From Magnetococcales bacterium WMHbin3 (GTDB lineage: Bacteria; Pseudomonadota; Magnetococcia; Magnetococcales; Magnetaquicoccaceae), in assembly GCA_002753185.1 (NCBI GenBank), contig PDZX01000005.1:54495-118494 (forward strand): a DNA stretch of 64,000 nt, written 5' to 3'. The position numbers were made by a program, and so were the translations under genes. Under the pieces are notes generated by a model. That model ran no database searches, was not told the DNA's origin, and saw only the letters and a list, made by a program, of their open reading frames with translations. Of this stretch, positions 9,065 through 17,238 are shown in pieces. Positions within the stretch are counted from its first letter, which is position 1. Each line of letters begins with the position of its first letter.

Positions 9065-9686
9065 CGAAAAAACACAACGCCGTTGGGACGGCACGGCCCT
9101 GTTCTACGACCTGCTGGCCCATGGCGCGGAAAAACGCTGGGGGCCGGCCAAGCGCGCCCTGTTCGCCCGCATGCGGTCGGGGGGACGCATTCTGTTCGCC
9201 GCCCTGGGCACCGGATTGGACATCGCCTGTTTCCCCCCCGGCATGGAGATCGTGGCCATCGACATCAGCCCGCGCATGCTCGCGCGGGCCGCCCCCCGGC
9301 TGGCGGACTACCCCGGCCGCATCGAGGCGCGACAAATGGATATCCTGGACCTCGATTTCCCGGAGGATCATTTCGATCAGATCTTCACCGCCTGCACCTT
9401 CTGCTCGGTGCCGGACCCGGTGCGAGGGCTGGAATCGTTGCGCCGGGTGCTTGCGCCGGGCGGCGAACTGGCCATGTTCGAACACACCGGCAGCCGTTAT
9501 CTCCCCTTCAACTGGCTGCTCGACATGTGCAATCCCTTGTGCCGGCACATCGGACCGGAGATGAACCGCGATACCGTGGGCAATGTCGAAAAGGCCGGTT
9601 TCGATGTAGTGTCGGTCAATCATCTCTTTTTGGATGTGGTCAAGACGATCACTGCCAGAAAACCGACCGGCACGCCACGCGGTTGA
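9057..9686 (+). CDS. Class I SAM-dependent methyltransferase
   Basis: Rossmann-fold methyltransferase of the UbiE/Methyltransf_11 type: motif I region ILFAALGTGLDI, acidic end of strand 2 in VAIDISPRML, post-motif FTACTFCSVPDP and motif III VLAPGGELAMFEHT. 209 aa, a usual length for the family. Motif I is AALGTG rather than the typical GxGxG, so it is somewhat divergent. UbiE-like enzymes methylate quinones or lipids; since the partner gene codes a membrane protein, a membrane-associated small substrate is reasonable but not shown. Confidence 0.8.
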   Translation: MADEKTQRRWDGTALFYDLLAHGAEKRWGPAKRALFARMRSGGRILFAALGTGLDIACFPPGMEIVAIDISPRMLARAAPRLADYPGRIEARQMDILDLDFPEDHFDQIFTACTFCSVPDPVRGLESLRRVLAPGGELAMFEHTGSRYLPFNWLLDMCNPLCRHIGPEMNRDTVGNVEKAGFDVVSVNHLFLDVVKTITARKPTGTPRG

Positions 9687-9772
9687 AAGGGTAATGCTTT
9701 ACATTGCCATGCCCGTGGCCGCACAATGGACGAGGCAGGATGACATTTACCCAATTGCGAGGAGATTGCCCC

Positions 9773-10195
9773 ATGCGTCGTTTCGTTATGCTGTTCGCCG
9801 CCGCCCTGTTGCCCGCCGCCACGCTCCTGGCCGCCGATCTGGACGTCAAGGAGGGGATGTACGAGGTCACCATCAAGACCGTCATGCCCGGCATGCCCAT
9901 GCCGGACCAGACGGTGCGTGACTGCGTCACCCAGGCCGACCGGAAGGACCCGCAACGCATCATGAAGAAAGGCGGGGGTGGCGACGACTGCGCGATCAAG
10001 GACTACAAGCAGGAGAGCAACCGGATCTCCTTCGCCATCTCCTGTCCCAAGGAGCAGGTGAACGGCAAGGGGGAATACCGCTTCGCGGGCGATTCGTATG
10101 CCGGGGCCATGCAGATGACCATGGCCGCTCCGGGTGCTCCGCCCATGTCCATGGACGTGCGGACCACGGCCAAATGGGTGGGTCCGTGCAAGTGA
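9773..10195 (+). CDS. DUF3617-family secreted protein
   Basis: Start at 9773 follows a GGAGATTG ribosome site and gives a clear signal peptide (MRRFVMLFAAALLPAATLLA). The mature part shows the DUF3617 pattern: GMYEVTIKTVMPGMPMP, a Cys in RDCVT, DDCAIKDYK and a final WVGPC; four cysteines suggest two disulfides in the periplasm. 140 aa, normal for the family. Function of the family is unknown. It lies 19 bases before the giant membrane protein and may share its transcript. Confidence 0.8.
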   Translation: MRRFVMLFAAALLPAATLLAADLDVKEGMYEVTIKTVMPGMPMPDQTVRDCVTQADRKDPQRIMKKGGGGDDCAIKDYKQESNRISFAISCPKEQVNGKGEYRFAGDSYAGAMQMTMAAPGAPPMSMDVRTTAKWVGPCK

Positions 10196-10214
10196 ACCGG
10201 GCCGGGGTCGCGTG

Positions 10215-13200
10215 ATGGTCCGTTTCCTCCTGTTGCTGGCGATCTGGCTGGCCGCCTGGCGGGCCGAGGGGGCGGCCTTGCCGGTGGAGCGGGTGCCGGA
10301 ACCCCTCAAACCGTGGGTGGAGTGGGCGCTGCACGGACAGGAGGAGGCGCAATGCCCCATGGCCTTCAACGACGCGGCCCAGCGGATCTGCCAGTGGCCG
10401 TCGGGTTTGACCCTGCGGCTGGAGAAAGGCTTCGGCAGGTTCGTCGGGCAATGGCGGATGGCCAGGCCGGGCTGGGTCCCCCTGCCCGGCTCGGCGGATC
10501 GCTGGCCCCAGGAAGTGAAGGTGGACGGCAAGGCAACGCCATTGCTCGCCCATGATCAGACCCCAGGGGTGTGGCTGGCGGAGGGGGAGCATCAGGTCAG
10601 CGGGGTGTTTTATTACACCACCCTGCCCGACTTCCTGACCGTCCCGCCGGAGACCGGCCTGGTGAACCTGAACGTGGAGGGGACGCCCCTCCCGCTGGCC
10701 ATGCCCGATCCCCAGGGCCGCCTGTGGCTGCGCGGACGCGACACGGAAAAACGGGTGGAGGACCGCCTGGAAATGAACGTCCACCGCCTGGTGCGCGACG
10801 GGGCGCCACTGACCCTGGAGACCCGGATCGAGTTGCGCGTGGCGGGCAAGCGGCGGGAGGTGCGGCTCGATCCGTCGTTGCGGGAGGGGTGGATCCCCCT
10901 GGCCCTGGAGACCACCCTGCCCGCGCGCATGGATGGGGATGGCCGGTTGCGGTTGCAGGTCCGCTCCGGGGTGTGGGAGGTGACCTTGCGGCAACGCCAT
11001 GCCGGCCCGGTGAGTGCCATCACCCTGCCCAGGGAGCGGAGTTGGCCCTGGCCGGAGGAAGAGGCGTGGGCCTTCGCCGCCCGACACGACGTCCGACTGG
11101 TGAACATCGCCGGGGTGGAGGCCCTGGACGCCCGGCAAACCCGCCTGCCCCAGGAGTGGCGGGAGTATCCGGTCTACCGGGTCCGGCCCGGAGAGGCGAT
11201 GCGTTTCGAGGAGCAACGGCGCGGCGCCGGGGAGCCGCCGCCGGATCAACTGAACCTGACACGCCACATGTGGCTGGATTTCGATGGCGGGGGTTGGACC
11301 TTTCAGGATCTGCTGCAAGGATCCGCGCCCCGCGCCACGCGGCTGGAGATGAATCCCCCCATGGAACTGGGACGGGTGGAGATCGATGGGGAGAATCAAT
11401 TCATCACCCGGCGCAGCGGTTCGGACAAGCGCGGCGTGGAACTGCGGAACGCCGAGCCGACCGTGCGCGCCGAGGGGCGGCTGCCCATGGCCAAGGGCGT
11501 GGTCCCGGCCACGGGCTGGGACATGGATTTGCAAAAACTCTCCGTCACGGTGCATCTGCCGCCGGGGTGGCGTCTGCTGCACGCCGCCGGAGCGGACGCG
11601 ACGCGCGACACCTGGCTGGGACGCTGGACCCTGCTGGACATCTTTTTGGTCCTGATGACCACCCTGGTGGTCTCCCGCCTGTGGGGACGCGGCTGGGGCG
11701 GGATCGCCTTGACGGCCATGGTCCTGGTCCATCCGGAACAGGGGGAGATGGCCTGGCTGCTGCTCGCCGCGATGGCCGGGGTGGCCCTGGGGCGCGCCGT
11801 GGGGGGCGAAGGGCGCTGGCTGCCGGGATTGACGCGGCTGTGGCGGCTCGCCTCCTTGACAGCGCTGTTGCTGATGGCGCTGCCGTTTCTGATCGGTCAG
11901 ATCCGCACGGGTCTCTATCCGCAACTGGAGATGCCCCATCAGGTCATGCCCGCCCAGGTCGCGGAGATGCCCATGCCATCCTCGGCTCCTCCGGTGGCGC
12001 AGGCCATGGAGATGAAGGCGGACGCCGTTGCGCCGATGGCAAAACGGAAAGCCGCCCCGCTTGCCCGCGCCTCCAACATGGCTGCGCCGCACGCGCCCGC
12101 CCCCCCGGTCAAATCCGCGCTCACCCGTCTCGACCCCTCGGTGCTGACGCAGACCGGCCCCGGCTTGCCGCAATGGGAGTGGCGCGCGGTGCGGATGATC
12201 TGGAGCGGGCCGGTGGAACGGGGACAGGAGTTGCGGCTGCATCTGCTCTCCCCAATGGCCAACCGGATCCTGATTGCGGCGCGGGTGGGGTTGTTGCTGA
12301 TGCTGCTCTGGCGGGTGGCGGAGATCGGCTTGCGGCCTTTGTCGCTCAGGCGGGCCGGGGTGCTGCTGCTGGTCGGTCTGGGGCTGTGCGCCACACCGGC
12401 GATGGCCACCGAGATCCCGGACCAGGAGACGCTGGAGACCCTCAAGAGCCGCCTGCTGGAACCGCCCGAATGTCTGCCCGTCTGCGCCGATCTGGCCAGG
12501 CTGCGGCTGGAGGCGGACGGGGAACGCCTGCGTTTGCATCTGGAATTGCATGCCGTCCGGGAGACCGCCGTGCCCCTGCCCGGTCAGGCGGGCCACTGGC
12601 TGCCCGGCGAGGCGAGCCTGGACGGTCGGCCCGCGCCCGCCTTGCGACGTCGGGCCAACGGGGATGGCCAGGGCGGCACGCTCTGGATGGGGCTGCCCGC
12701 CGGGGTCCATGCCGTGGTGCTGGAGGGGCCGCTGCCCTCCCGCGAGACGGTGCAGATTCCCCTGCCCATGCCGCCGCGCCGGGTCAGCGCGGAGAGCAAG
12801 GCGTGGCGGGTGGAGGGGCTGCGCGAGAACGGCACGGCGGACGCCAGCCTGCAATTGCGCCGCAACCAGCCGAGCCTGGAAGGGGAGAGCGACGATGCGC
12901 CGGGGGATGCCGCCGTGGTGGCCCTGCCCCCCTTCGTGGAGGTGGAACGCCTGTTCGATCTGGGGTTGACCTGGGAGGTGGTGACCCGTGTCCGCCGCGT
13001 CACCCGACCGGGGGCGGCCGTCATGTTGGAGTGGCCGGTTCTGCCCGGCGAGACGGTCACCGCCGCCGGGGTGCGGGTGGTCGGAGAGAAGGTGCTGGTC
13101 CGGCTGGAGCCGGAACAGACCGAACTGGAGTGGCGTTCCACCCTGGATGCCCGCGAGGAACTGACCCTGCGGGCAACGGAAGGGACGCCCTGGAGCGAAG

Positions 13201-14300
13201 TGTGGCGGCTGCGGGCCGGTCCGATGTGGCATGTGGTGGCGACCGGGATCCCGGCGACCGGCCATGCGGACGAGGCCGGAGCGCGGCGCACCGAGTGGCG
13301 TCCCTGGCCCGGCGAGACGGTCGGCTTGCGCATCGGCAAACCCGAAGGGGTGGCGGGGCCGACTTTGACCCTGGAAAAAGCGGAATTGGAGGTCACGCCC
13401 GGCGAACGGGCCACGGATGCGCGCCTGACCCTGCAACTGCGCGCCAGTCGTGGCGGGCAGCATGCCATCCGGCTGCCGGAGGGGGCGGTGCTGCTGTCCG
13501 CCCGCATCGATGGCCGGGAAGAAAAACTGCGTCTGGAGGGGGATCGGCTGGTGCTGCCCATCGCCCCCGGCTTGCGGAGCCATCAGGTGGTCTGGCGGCA
13601 ACCGGGCGGCCTGGAGAACCGTTTCGTCACGCCACGGCCAGACCTGGGGCTGGAGGGGGTGAACCTGATCGTCCGGCTGCATCTGCCCCCCGAACGCTGG
13701 ATCCTGTGGACCTGGGGACCGGCCATGGGACCGGCGGTGCTCTACTGGGGGAGTCTTGTGCTGATTCTGCTGGTGGCGCTGGCCTTGGGCCGGGTCGCCT
13801 GGTTGCCGTTGCGTTCCTGGGAGTGGATGGCGTTGGGGGTGGGACTGAGCATGGTGGAGGCTGGCGCGGCGCTGGTTCTGGCCGCCTGGTTTCCTCTCAT
13901 GGGGTGGCGCGGGGCGCATCCGGAGACCGTCGGCCGCTGGCGTTTCAATCTGCGCCAGATGATGCTCTTCTTCTGGACCCTGGCCGCCCTGGCCGCTTTG
14001 GCCGCCGTACTGCGGCACGGTCTGCTGGGCTATCCCGACATGTGGATCGTGGGGAATCGCTCCAGCGCGCGGCTCATGCAGTGGTATCAGGATCGCGGCG
14101 GCGCGCTCTTCCCCGTGGCCGGACTGCTCTCCCTGCCGATCTTCGCCTACCGGGTGCTGATGCTGGTGTGGTCCTTGTGGCTGGCCACCGCCATGCTGGG
14201 CTGGATCCGCTGGGGTTGGTCCTGTTATGCCACGCAAGGGTTGTGGCGTCACAAGGAACCGCCGGCGCAGGTGAAGGAGGAAACCGCTCCGGCGCCCTGA
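10215..14300 (+). CDS. Giant multi-pass membrane protein of unknown function, 1361 aa
   Basis: Start at 10215 gives a signal peptide (MVRFLLLLAIWLAAWRAEGA). A long Gly/Arg/Trp-rich extracytoplasmic region (~20-475) is followed by three close hydrophobic helices (~475-570), a Pro/Met/Ala-rich linker, another helix pair (~680-735, including AGVLLLVGLGLCATPAMA), a second long soluble region (~735-1155) with beta-rich pattern, and four C-terminal helices (~1165-1340, e.g. AVLYWGSLVLILLVALALG). The two soluble halves both carry short motifs of the type W-x-LPG-x-A and R-L-x-x-G, so they may be repeats of one fold. I do not recognise a named family and assign no enzymatic role. The gene faces the FimV-like gene with six bases between the stops. 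Confidence 0.8.
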   Translation: MVRFLLLLAIWLAAWRAEGAALPVERVPEPLKPWVEWALHGQEEAQCPMAFNDAAQRICQWPSGLTLRLEKGFGRFVGQWRMARPGWVPLPGSADRWPQEVKVDGKATPLLAHDQTPGVWLAEGEHQVSGVFYYTTLPDFLTVPPETGLVNLNVEGTPLPLAMPDPQGRLWLRGRDTEKRVEDRLEMNVHRLVRDGAPLTLETRIELRVAGKRREVRLDPSLREGWIPLALETTLPARMDGDGRLRLQVRSGVWEVTLRQRHAGPVSAITLPRERSWPWPEEEAWAFAARHDVRLVNIAGVEALDARQTRLPQEWREYPVYRVRPGEAMRFEEQRRGAGEPPPDQLNLTRHMWLDFDGGGWTFQDLLQGSAPRATRLEMNPPMELGRVEIDGENQFITRRSGSDKRGVELRNAEPTVRAEGRLPMAKGVVPATGWDMDLQKLSVTVHLPPGWRLLHAAGADATRDTWLGRWTLLDIFLVLMTTLVVSRLWGRGWGGIALTAMVLVHPEQGEMAWLLLAAMAGVALGRAVGGEGRWLPGLTRLWRLASLTALLLMALPFLIGQIRTGLYPQLEMPHQVMPAQVAEMPMPSSAPPVAQAMEMKADAVAPMAKRKAAPLARASNMAAPHAPAPPVKSALTRLDPSVLTQTGPGLPQWEWRAVRMIWSGPVERGQELRLHLLSPMANRILIAARVGLLLMLLWRVAEIGLRPLSLRRAGVLLLVGLGLCATPAMATEIPDQETLETLKSRLLEPPECLPVCADLARLRLEADGERLRLHLELHAVRETAVPLPGQAGHWLPGEASLDGRPAPALRRRANGDGQGGTLWMGLPAGVHAVVLEGPLPSRETVQIPLPMPPRRVSAESKAWRVEGLRENGTADASLQLRRNQPSLEGESDDAPGDAAVVALPPFVEVERLFDLGLTWEVVTRVRRVTRPGAAVMLEWPVLPGETVTAAGVRVVGEKVLVRLEPEQTELEWRSTLDAREELTLRATEGTPWSEVWRLRAGPMWHVVATGIPATGHADEAGARRTEWRPWPGETVGLRIGKPEGVAGPTLTLEKAELEVTPGERATDARLTLQLRASRGGQHAIRLPEGAVLLSARIDGREEKLRLEGDRLVLPIAPGLRSHQVVWRQPGGLENRFVTPRPDLGLEGVNLIVRLHLPPERWILWTWGPAMGPAVLYWGSLVLILLVALALGRVAWLPLRSWEWMALGVGLSMVEAGAALVLAAWFPLMGWRGAHPETVGRWRFNLRQMMLFFWTLAALAALAAVLRHGLLGYPDMWIVGNRSSARLMQWYQDRGGALFPVAGLLSLPIFAYRVLMLVWSLWLATAMLGWIRWGWSCYATQGLWRHKEPPAQVKEETAPAP

Positions 14301-14306
14301 ACCGTC

Positions 14307-15557
14307 TCACGCCACGGGTGGCGCGGCGGAATCCCGTGGGGTGGCGTCGCGGCTCTTTTCCTTGAGCAACCTGGGATATTCCCTGGCGATCAGGTCCAGA
14401 ATCCGCTGGTCGGGCAGGAAGTCCTGGCGGTTCCAACGCATTCCCAGCCAGACCATGGCCAGGGCGAGCATCGCCCCACCCACTGCCCCGATGGCCTGGG
14501 TCCAGGAGAGCCAGCGGGTGGTTTCCCGACGCGCCGAAGTCTCCTCCCCGCCCAGGGGCGGACCCTCCTTGATGGCTTTTTCCAATGCGGTCACCCGTTC
14601 GACCAGCACCCCGTTGTTGGCGGGACTGTTTTCCAGGGCGGTGAGACGCTCGTTCATGCGCGTCTGCTGCACCTGCGTCACCTTCACCATCTGCGTCAAC
14701 TCGTCCAGTTGCGTCTGCATGCGGACCAGGACGTTCTCCAGGCCCGAACCCGACACCACGGGTTGCGCGGAAAAGATGACCGTTTCCGGCTCCCTGGCCT
14801 TGGCAACAGCAGCCTGCGAGGCGGCAGTGCGCTCCTTGAGATGGGTCTGGCTCAGCAGCCTGGCCTCCCGATCCGGGATGGCGCGCATCTCCTCCAGGGA
14901 AGGAACGCGCAACGTGCCTCCGGGGATCGGATCATGCATGTTGCCATGCCGAAACCGATCCGGATTGTGCTGAAACAAGGCCGCCATGACCTGCGGCGCG
15001 GTCACCCCCTTCATCCCAAGGGAACGAACCACGGCCTCCAGCCCCTCGCCCTCCGGGATGCGCACCTCCTGGGGCACGGGCATCTCGTTGCCCAGGGTCT
15101 CCACGGAGGTCTTCTTCTCCGGGGTCTCCTTTTTCGGGGTCGAGGCCAGCTTCCTGGAGATGACCGGCGTGATGCCGGGTTTGAGGGTGAACAGCCGAAC
15201 CTCCTCCAGCTTGTCGGAGGCCACCACCACCAGCAGGGGCACGGGTTTGTCAGGCAGGGGCCTGGCGAAGGTGATGCGGGTATGGGCCTGGGCGTCGGCG
15301 ATGCGCGTGGCGGTCTCGATCCCTTTCAGGAAAGCGGGCAGGGCGGTCTTGAAGTGCTTGTACTCCGCCGGCTTGGCCAGCCGGATCGACAGGATCCGTT
15401 CCCGCGGGCCGGCTTGCACGAGAAGTTCCGCGCGCGGCTTGCCGTTGGGCGCATCCAGCACGGCCAGATGCCCCACCTCAAAGGCGTGGGACTGCGGGGA
15501 CCAGGCGAGGATCCAACCCGCGATGCCGGCAATGATGATACGACGCTGCGAATCCAC
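14307..15557 (-). CDS. FimV-like LysM/coiled-coil membrane protein
   Basis: Start is uncertain: GTG at 15557 gives a good signal sequence (VDSQRRIIIAGIAGWILAWSPQSHA) and a weak CAGGA ribosome site, while the open frame extends to an ATG at 15647. The N-terminal ~100 residues resemble the FimV/TadD-like N-terminal domain (VGHLAVLDAPNGKPRAELLV; RILSIRLAKPAEY). The segment VPQEVRIPEGEGLEAVVRSLG...NPDRFRHGNMHDPIPGGTLRVPS is LysM-like as in FimV. A coiled coil (~275-345) and one membrane helix (~355-375, AIGAVGGAMLALAMVWLGMRW) follow. FimV-type proteins bind peptidoglycan and help place polar type IV pili and secretion systems; that role is inferred. Confidence 0.75.
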   Translation of the reverse strand: MDSQRRIIIAGIAGWILAWSPQSHAFEVGHLAVLDAPNGKPRAELLVQAGPRERILSIRLAKPAEYKHFKTALPAFLKGIETATRIADAQAHTRITFARPLPDKPVPLLVVVASDKLEEVRLFTLKPGITPVISRKLASTPKKETPEKKTSVETLGNEMPVPQEVRIPEGEGLEAVVRSLGMKGVTAPQVMAALFQHNPDRFRHGNMHDPIPGGTLRVPSLEEMRAIPDREARLLSQTHLKERTAASQAAVAKAREPETVIFSAQPVVSGSGLENVLVRMQTQLDELTQMVKVTQVQQTRMNERLTALENSPANNGVLVERVTALEKAIKEGPPLGGEETSARRETTRWLSWTQAIGAVGGAMLALAMVWLGMRWNRQDFLPDQRILDLIAREYPRLLKEKSRDATPRDSAAPPVA

Positions 15558-15699
15558 TGCGAATGGTCCTGATTCCTTGGCGTAAAATGGCGCTCCCGAG
15601 AGCAAAAATGCACGGATCATGGGGGCGGATGCAAGATGCGAACCCAAAATCAGGATGATTGAAACATCATAACGATATCGCCCGCTTGCAAATCCACGA

Positions 15700-15870
15700 T
15701 CACGGGGAGTGACCCGGCGGCAGGATCACCGATGACGGGCCGGATACGAAAGGCGAACGACGCCCCCGGCTGCTCTCCTCATCCTGCTCCCGCACCGGGG
15801 TGCCACACCCGGACAGACCGGTCAGCAGCACCACGATCACCAACAGACCCACCCACTGTTTCACGCGCAT
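15700..15870 (-). CDS. Small lipoprotein, 56 aa
   Basis: Start at 15870 with an AAAGG ribosome site; the product MRVKQWVGLLVIVVLLTGLSGCG has a clear lipobox (LSGC) so the mature protein would be ~35 residues, Ser/Arg/Pro rich. An upstream in-frame ATG at 15909 overlaps the stop of the caspase-like gene (ATGA) and could serve instead. It is downstream of, and probably co-transcribed with, the caspase-like gene. No family recognised. Confidence 0.6.
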   Translation of the reverse strand: MRVKQWVGLLVIVVLLTGLSGCGTPVREQDEESSRGRRSPFVSGPSSVILPPGHSP

Positions 15871-15905
15871 GCCCTTTGCTCCCGTTCGTCGTCGCTCCAC
15901 GTCCC

Positions 15906-17099
15906 TCATCGGGACCGCCGCGAGCGGCTGCGCCGCTCCACTTCCTCGTCCCAAGCCCGCTCCTCCTGCGCCTTGGCCGCCTGGCGGGCGCTCTCCTCCC
16001 TTGCCCTCTGCAGTTCGGCCTGCACCTGCGCGTCATCCACCGCCGACGGCGGGGGTTGTGCGGCCACCACCGGCGCGACGGGCGGCGGAGGGGCTTCCAG
16101 GCGTTTGATCTCCAGCCGGGCCAGATCAACATACTCCCCGTTGGGGAATTTCTGCAAATAGAGCCGCAACTGGGCCGGATCGCCGCTCTCCTTCACCGAT
16201 TGCCAGAACAGGACGTCCTGATCCTGGGGCGCGGCAGGGGCTGCCTTTTTCGGCTCCACGGTCACCGTCACCTTCTGGTCGGAAGGGAGCGTGAAAAAGA
16301 ACGAACCGGTGGACTGGTCGTAAATCGCCGGGGTCTGCGCATGCCCCACGGCCTTGGCCTGGGTGATGACCGACTGGCGCACGTTCTCCACCGCCGACTT
16401 TACGGTCACCCCCGGCTCGCGGATCGCCTTGAGGAACTCGCGGGTGAACAGGCCATTGGGATCCCGGTCCCGGTCGTCCAACCGGTCCAGGGCGCGCTGG
16501 TTGGCCCCCGCCGAATAGACCACCATCACCCCGCTGGCATTGGTGGCAGGCTGCGCCAGCCCCCGCGTGTTGCCGACGCCACGGGTCGCGCTCCCCTTGA
16601 AGGGGTTGTCCCGGCAGGCATCCAGCACCACCAGCGAAAACTTCGCCTTGGAGTCAGCCATCATCTCCGTCACCCGCCCCACATCCAGGGCATTGTTGAG
16701 GATCTGGCTCTCCTTTTCGGCCTGCACATCCACCGGGATCAGATAATTGGCGCTCTTGATCTGCACCCCGTGGCCGGCATAGAACACCAGCCCCACCGCC
16801 TCGGTGGAGAGTTTGCCCAGAAACTCATCCACCGCGTCGTTCATCGCGTTGCGGTCGGCGTTCTGGCGGAAGACCACGTCGAACCCCAGACGCGCCAGTT
16901 CCTGCTTCATCGCCTTGGCGTCCGCCACCGCATTCTTGAGCTTTTCCACATGGGTGTATTCGTTGTTGCCGATCACCAGGGCGACCCGTTTCTCCCCGGC
17001 GGGAATGGCCCGCCCGAATCCCCTGGTATCCGCCGCCCAAGCCGGCAGACAAAGCAGGGCGATCGCCAAAACCATCCATGCAAGCGCGAACTTTTTCAT
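15906..17099 (-). CDS. Secreted caspase-like (orthocaspase, peptidase C14) protein
   Basis: Signal peptide MKKFALAWMVLAIALLCLPAWA, then a caspase/p20 domain (~37-275) with the catalytic dyad His110 (FYAGHGVQ) and Cys162 (LDACRDNPF). These are the features of bacterial orthocaspases, which cut after basic residues in the cases studied. After the domain there is a short repeat-like segment FWQSVKESGDPAQLRLYLQKFPNGEY (~295-322) typical of C-terminal repeats in this group, a Pro/Ala linker, and a highly charged tail ending in alternating Arg/Ser. Divergent from a second caspase-like gene at 17239 with 139 bases between starts. Expected in the periplasm or cell surface. Confidence 0.88.
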   Translation of the reverse strand: MKKFALAWMVLAIALLCLPAWAADTRGFGRAIPAGEKRVALVIGNNEYTHVEKLKNAVADAKAMKQELARLGFDVVFRQNADRNAMNDAVDEFLGKLSTEAVGLVFYAGHGVQIKSANYLIPVDVQAEKESQILNNALDVGRVTEMMADSKAKFSLVVLDACRDNPFKGSATRGVGNTRGLAQPATNASGVMVVYSAGANQRALDRLDDRDRDPNGLFTREFLKAIREPGVTVKSAVENVRQSVITQAKAVGHAQTPAIYDQSTGSFFFTLPSDQKVTVTVEPKKAAPAAPQDQDVLFWQSVKESGDPAQLRLYLQKFPNGEYVDLARLEIKRLEAPPPPVAPVVAAQPPPSAVDDAQVQAELQRAREESARQAAKAQEERAWDEEVERRSRSRRSR

Positions 17100-17238
17100 C
17101 GGTCTTCTCCCAGATGGTTGCTGTTGAGATCATTCTCCTCCTTCCTCAGAAAAATCGCAAGCATTTCATTGGCGCACACCCGCGCCCCGTGGTAACCTGA
17201 AGGCCATCGATCCTTATCCATCAGACGTGGGATACGCC

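Noticed and set aside
10571..14365. Long alternative plus and minus frames across the giant membrane protein
   Set aside because: Gly/Arg/Pro-rich shadow translations caused by high GC; the chosen frame has signal peptide, helices and normal residue use.
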